Shown: in pieces, positions 60,453 through 64,000 of the stretch
Layout of the letters: each line of letters opens with the position of its first letter
Position numbering within the stretch: the stretch's first letter is position 1
Assembly (NCBI GenBank): GCA_029204045.2
Contig: CM055072.1
Span: 1,767,651-1,831,650 of the forward strand
Origin: Tillandsia leiboldiana
Taxonomy: Eukaryota; Streptophyta; Magnoliopsida; Poales; Bromeliaceae
Direction of reading: 5' to 3'
Length of the DNA: 64,000 nucleotides
The notes under the pieces: generated by a model
Told to the model about the DNA's origin: nothing
Seen by the model: the letters and a program-made list of their open reading frames with translations, nothing else
Databases searched by the model: none
Translations under genes and position numbers: made by a program

Positions 60453-60609
60453 TAGATATATATTGACTAAATGCCCAAGTAGTTTTATTAAAAAAATGTA
60501 TTTTTAATCTATTTTTTTTTTAATTTTTTTTTTCAATCTAGTCTTATTTATATAGATCAGACAAAAAAAATTAAAAATATTTATATTTTATTTAAAAAAA
60601 ATATATAAT

Positions 60610-60700
60610 TTTTTTTCCTCTCCTTCACCTACTTTCTCTCTCCTCCCCACAGGCTCTCTCTCTCTCTCTCTCCGCCCCCTCCCCCAACACACACACTCAC

Positions 60701-60744
<44 letters not shown>

Positions 60745-60770
60745 CGTCCCTCTCTCTCTTTCCCACCCAT
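60610..60770. repeat. CT-rich low-complexity block
   Basis: (CT)n runs at 60656-60671 and 60703-60739 separated by C-rich sequence with cacacacactcactcactc. It resembles a gene leader, but no gene start follows on either side. Confidence 0.7.
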
Positions 60771-60779
60771 CAATAATAT

Positions 60780-60951
60780 ACAATAATAATTAATTTTTTA
60801 TAATAATAATATTTAATATTTAATAATAAAATTATTAAATTATTATTATTATTAGTATTTAATTTTACTATATAAAATCAAATAATTATAGATAATATTT
60901 AATAATAATTAATAAAAATTATACTTATTAATTTAAATTATTATTTACTTA

Positions 60952-60993
<42 letters not shown>

Positions 60994-61330
60994 TTAACTA
61001 AATAATATTAAATAATAATTTAAATTAATAAATATAATTTTTATTAGTTATTATTAATTATTATCTATAATTATTTGATCATGTTGATTTGTTTGATCAA
61101 TTAAATACTTATAATATTAATAATAAGAATAAAAATAATAATAAATAAATAAAAATTTAAATTAATAAATATAATTTTTATTAATTATTATTAAATATTA
61201 TCTATAATTATTTGATTTTATATAATAAAATTAAATACTACTAATAATAATACTTTAATAATTTTATTATTAAATATGAAATATTATTATTATAAAAAAT
61301 TAATTTTTATGCATACATATAATTTTATGT
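60780..61330. repeat. ATT/AAT low-complexity stretch
   Basis: Complementary A/T trinucleotide runs, e.g. (ATT)n at 60957-60992; 60870-60920 and 61020-61080 are inverted copies of each other (ataattatagataatattta-type words). No gene. Confidence 0.6.
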
Positions 61331-61379
61331 TGAGAGTTGAGGAATGCTAACATGTCAGACTCCGTTAAATCTGATTCTC

Positions 61380-61520
61380 ATCATAGCTTCATGATATTGA
61401 GAGCTATAAGAAAGAGGCTTCATGATACTGAGAGCTATAAGAAAGATAACTCTGTTCTCTTGAGCTTCATGATATTGAGAGCTATAAGAAAGATAACTCT
61501 GTTCACAAGAGACATGAATT
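61380..61520 (+). repeat. Short tandem repeat, gcttcatgat unit
   Basis: Three units of gcttcatgatattgagagct and following ataagaaag, with spacing of about 33 and 57 bp; the longer spacing includes a duplicated gataactctgttc. Followed by an A run. Confidence 0.85.
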
Positions 61521-61586
61521 CTCGGATTAAAAAAAAAAAAAAAAAAAAAATCCATTCACTCTTAGTATAAGAAGAAGAGTAGGAGA

Positions 61587-61835
61587 ATTAGCCACAAGCC
61601 GTCGCCCGCCGCCCCGTCGCCATCGCCGCCGCGTCGCTCTGCCCGTCGCCGTGTCGCCCAGTTGCCGTCATAGAGTCGTGCCTCGCCGCCGAAGCTGCCC
61701 CGTCCACCACTCGCATCGTCGTCATCTCCGTCGTTGTTCGCTTCCTTCGTCTCCCAAGCCGCCAAAGCCCTCACCGTCGCCGAAGCCGCCGAAGTCGCTG
61801 AAGCCGATCGTCTCCTTCCCTGCTTCGTGAGCAAG
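61587..61835. other. Isolated GC-rich (GCCGTCGCC) island
   Basis: About 250 bp of degenerate CCGCCGTCGC repeats between poly(A) tracts at 61530 and 61850. A 95-codon frame on the - strand is Ala/Gly/Asp/Arg-rich and has no recognisable domain. It could be a captured gene fragment or retroposed exon; evidence is weak. Confidence 0.5.
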
Positions 61836-61849
61836 TAACCAGGACACAC

Positions 61850-62355
61850 AAAAAAAAAAAAAAAAAAAAAATCATTATGCTATGCTTAAATTAATATGTA
61901 AGCTATAATATCCATTTACTTATAGAATTATTATCAATATAATTTTAAATAAAAAAAATAAAAAAAATCCAATTGTATGTATAAATATATATATATAAAA
62001 AGTTTAAGGCCACATTATTTATTAAAAAAAAAAAATTTAAGCTGATAAAATTATTGTTAGGTAAAATATAATATCGAATTTCAAAGCAAGTGAATATAAG
62101 TTTAATAAAAAAAAATTCCGCTTAACAGAGGACGGCGAATAATATAAGTTTAATGAAAAAAATTTGCGCTTAACAGAGGACGCTTAATTTTCGGGACAAT
62201 TTGACGATTGCGCTGAATATTATGGACAATATGACAATTGCACTGAATATTATGGACTTCGGGGACTCATATATATACATAAATATATAAAAATGACTTA
62301 GTAAAATCATTAATTTTTTTTTTTGTCATCATTATCATTATAAAAAAAAATAAAA
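61850..62355. other. Gene-free stretch with small duplications
   Basis: cgcttaacagaggac occurs twice (about 62118 and 62167) and cactgaatattatggac-type words twice, pointing to local tandem duplication. Confidence 0.5.
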
Positions 62356-63091
<736 letters not shown>

Positions 63092-63093
<2 letters not shown>

Positions 63094-64000
63094 GAGTATG
63101 GTCTTTTAACTACAATCTTCTTAATCTAAGAAGGACGGTGTATCTGCGAAAATCCGGAAAGTATGAACCTTCTTTTTTTATTTTAAATAATTTTTTTTAT
63201 TCTGTTTTCTTATCTTTCTTTACTCTAATTGCAAATATTTTTTTTCGTACAAATATTTATTTTTAAAAACTTGAAAAAAAAATAATGAAATAATTTTTTC
63301 TCTTCTATCAGTATTCTTTGTGGGAGAGCTCCCATCTATGGAGGCGACATCACCGTCACTTCCACTCCTTCATCCTCTTCCTCTTCTCTCTCAAGGCTTA
63401 AAAATTATTTTTAATATATTATTTTTATAAAAAAAACAAAATTTATTGAATTATAGAAAAAAAAAATTTGAAAGATGAGAGTTTTTTGGATATTTTTTTA
63501 TTTTTGAAAGTGTACTTTAAAGAAGATAGAAAAGAACAAAAAAAAATGGTGTCTTAAAAATAAAAAAAAGTAAGTTTGTATAAATATGTTGTGTAATATA
63601 TATTTAGATATCATAATTTATTTAAATATTATAGTATTATATCTTCTACTAATAATTTGGTTTTTTTATTTTTTCATCTCAATTGTGCACAATGCTACAA
63701 AAAAAAAAAAAAAATCAACTTCAATTTCTATATAAGATCCTTACATTTTCTTTTAAACAATTTATTATTTTTAATAAGAAAGTAGTCACTCAACTTTTAA
63801 TATTTTGTGATAAAAATTAATTTTAATATGTTGTTTTTTTTAAAGAACAAAATTTATTGCATTATAGAAACAAAAATTTGGAAGATAAGGATTTTTGGGT
63901 ATAGAAAAAACAAAATTGGAAGATTAGGATTTTTGGTTATTTTTCACTTTTCAAAGTATAGTTTTTGAAAATAGAAGAGAAACTGAAAAAGTGGTAAAAG
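63092..64000. other. Gene-free AT-rich stretch to the window edge
   Basis: 63400-63545 and 63805-63990 are diverged direct repeats (caaaatttattgaattatag / caaaatttattgcattatag). A short CT-rich patch (63340-63400) has no coding support. Confidence 0.5.

Overview
The window is nuclear DNA of a flowering plant, most likely a monocot. The genes are split by many GU-AG introns, the first coding exons of three genes are GC-rich (Ala/Pro/Gly/Arg-rich), and the spaces between genes are very AT-rich and full of miniature transposons, short LTR retroelements and long (TA)n microsatellites. Degenerate TTTAGGG-type repeats fit the Arabidopsis-type plant telomere motif. The species cannot be fixed from sequence alone.

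Four protein-coding genes can be reconstructed. (1) A CBP60-family calmodulin-binding transcription factor, + strand, 8 coding exons between 11104 and 18397 (630 codons). (2) A CBL-interacting protein kinase most like CIPK21, - strand, 14 coding exons between 30644 and 19678 (446 codons), convergent with CBP60 across 1.28 kb. (3) A BTB/POZ protein of the plant At3g05675-like group, - strand, 3 coding exons between 49506 and 46201 (450 codons). (4) A single-exon GLUTAMINE DUMPER-like membrane protein, - strand, 52387-52851 (154 codons). Exon joints were set by matching GT/AG sites, reading phase and family conservation; each model keeps an open frame from ATG to stop. CBP60 and CIPK21 belong to calcium-signalling families (calmodulin target and CBL target), but nothing in the sequence shows that the two genes work together.

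Layout: 1-2262, a tandem array of about 417-bp units homologous to an LTR of a miniature retrotransposon (TRIM). 2.3-10.6 kb, transposon-rich DNA (Micron-like element with telomere-like core, MULE-type and Tourist-type MITEs, (TA)n arrays, an 887-bp solo LTR). 10.75-18.4 kb, CBP60. 19.7-30.6 kb, CIPK21 with transposons in most of its long introns. 30.9-45.4 kb, gene-free and made almost wholly of nested MITEs, TRIM copies, LINE tails and (TA)n. 45.5-49.6 kb, BTB gene. 49.7-52.3 kb, an intact TRIM and a Micron-like element. 52.4-53.4 kb, GDU gene and its GA/CT-rich upstream region. 53.4-64 kb, gene-free and repeat-rich, with a second TRIM-related tandem array and a TRIM nested in a palindromic MITE.

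The most striking content is in the mobile DNA: two TRIM families with tRNA-iMet primer sites, one of them converted into a tandem array; miniature elements bounded on both sides by (TA)n, two of which carry a telomere-like core in place of a unique segment; and two repeat families that lie next to each other at four separate loci. No CRISPR array, rRNA gene or tRNA gene was recognised.
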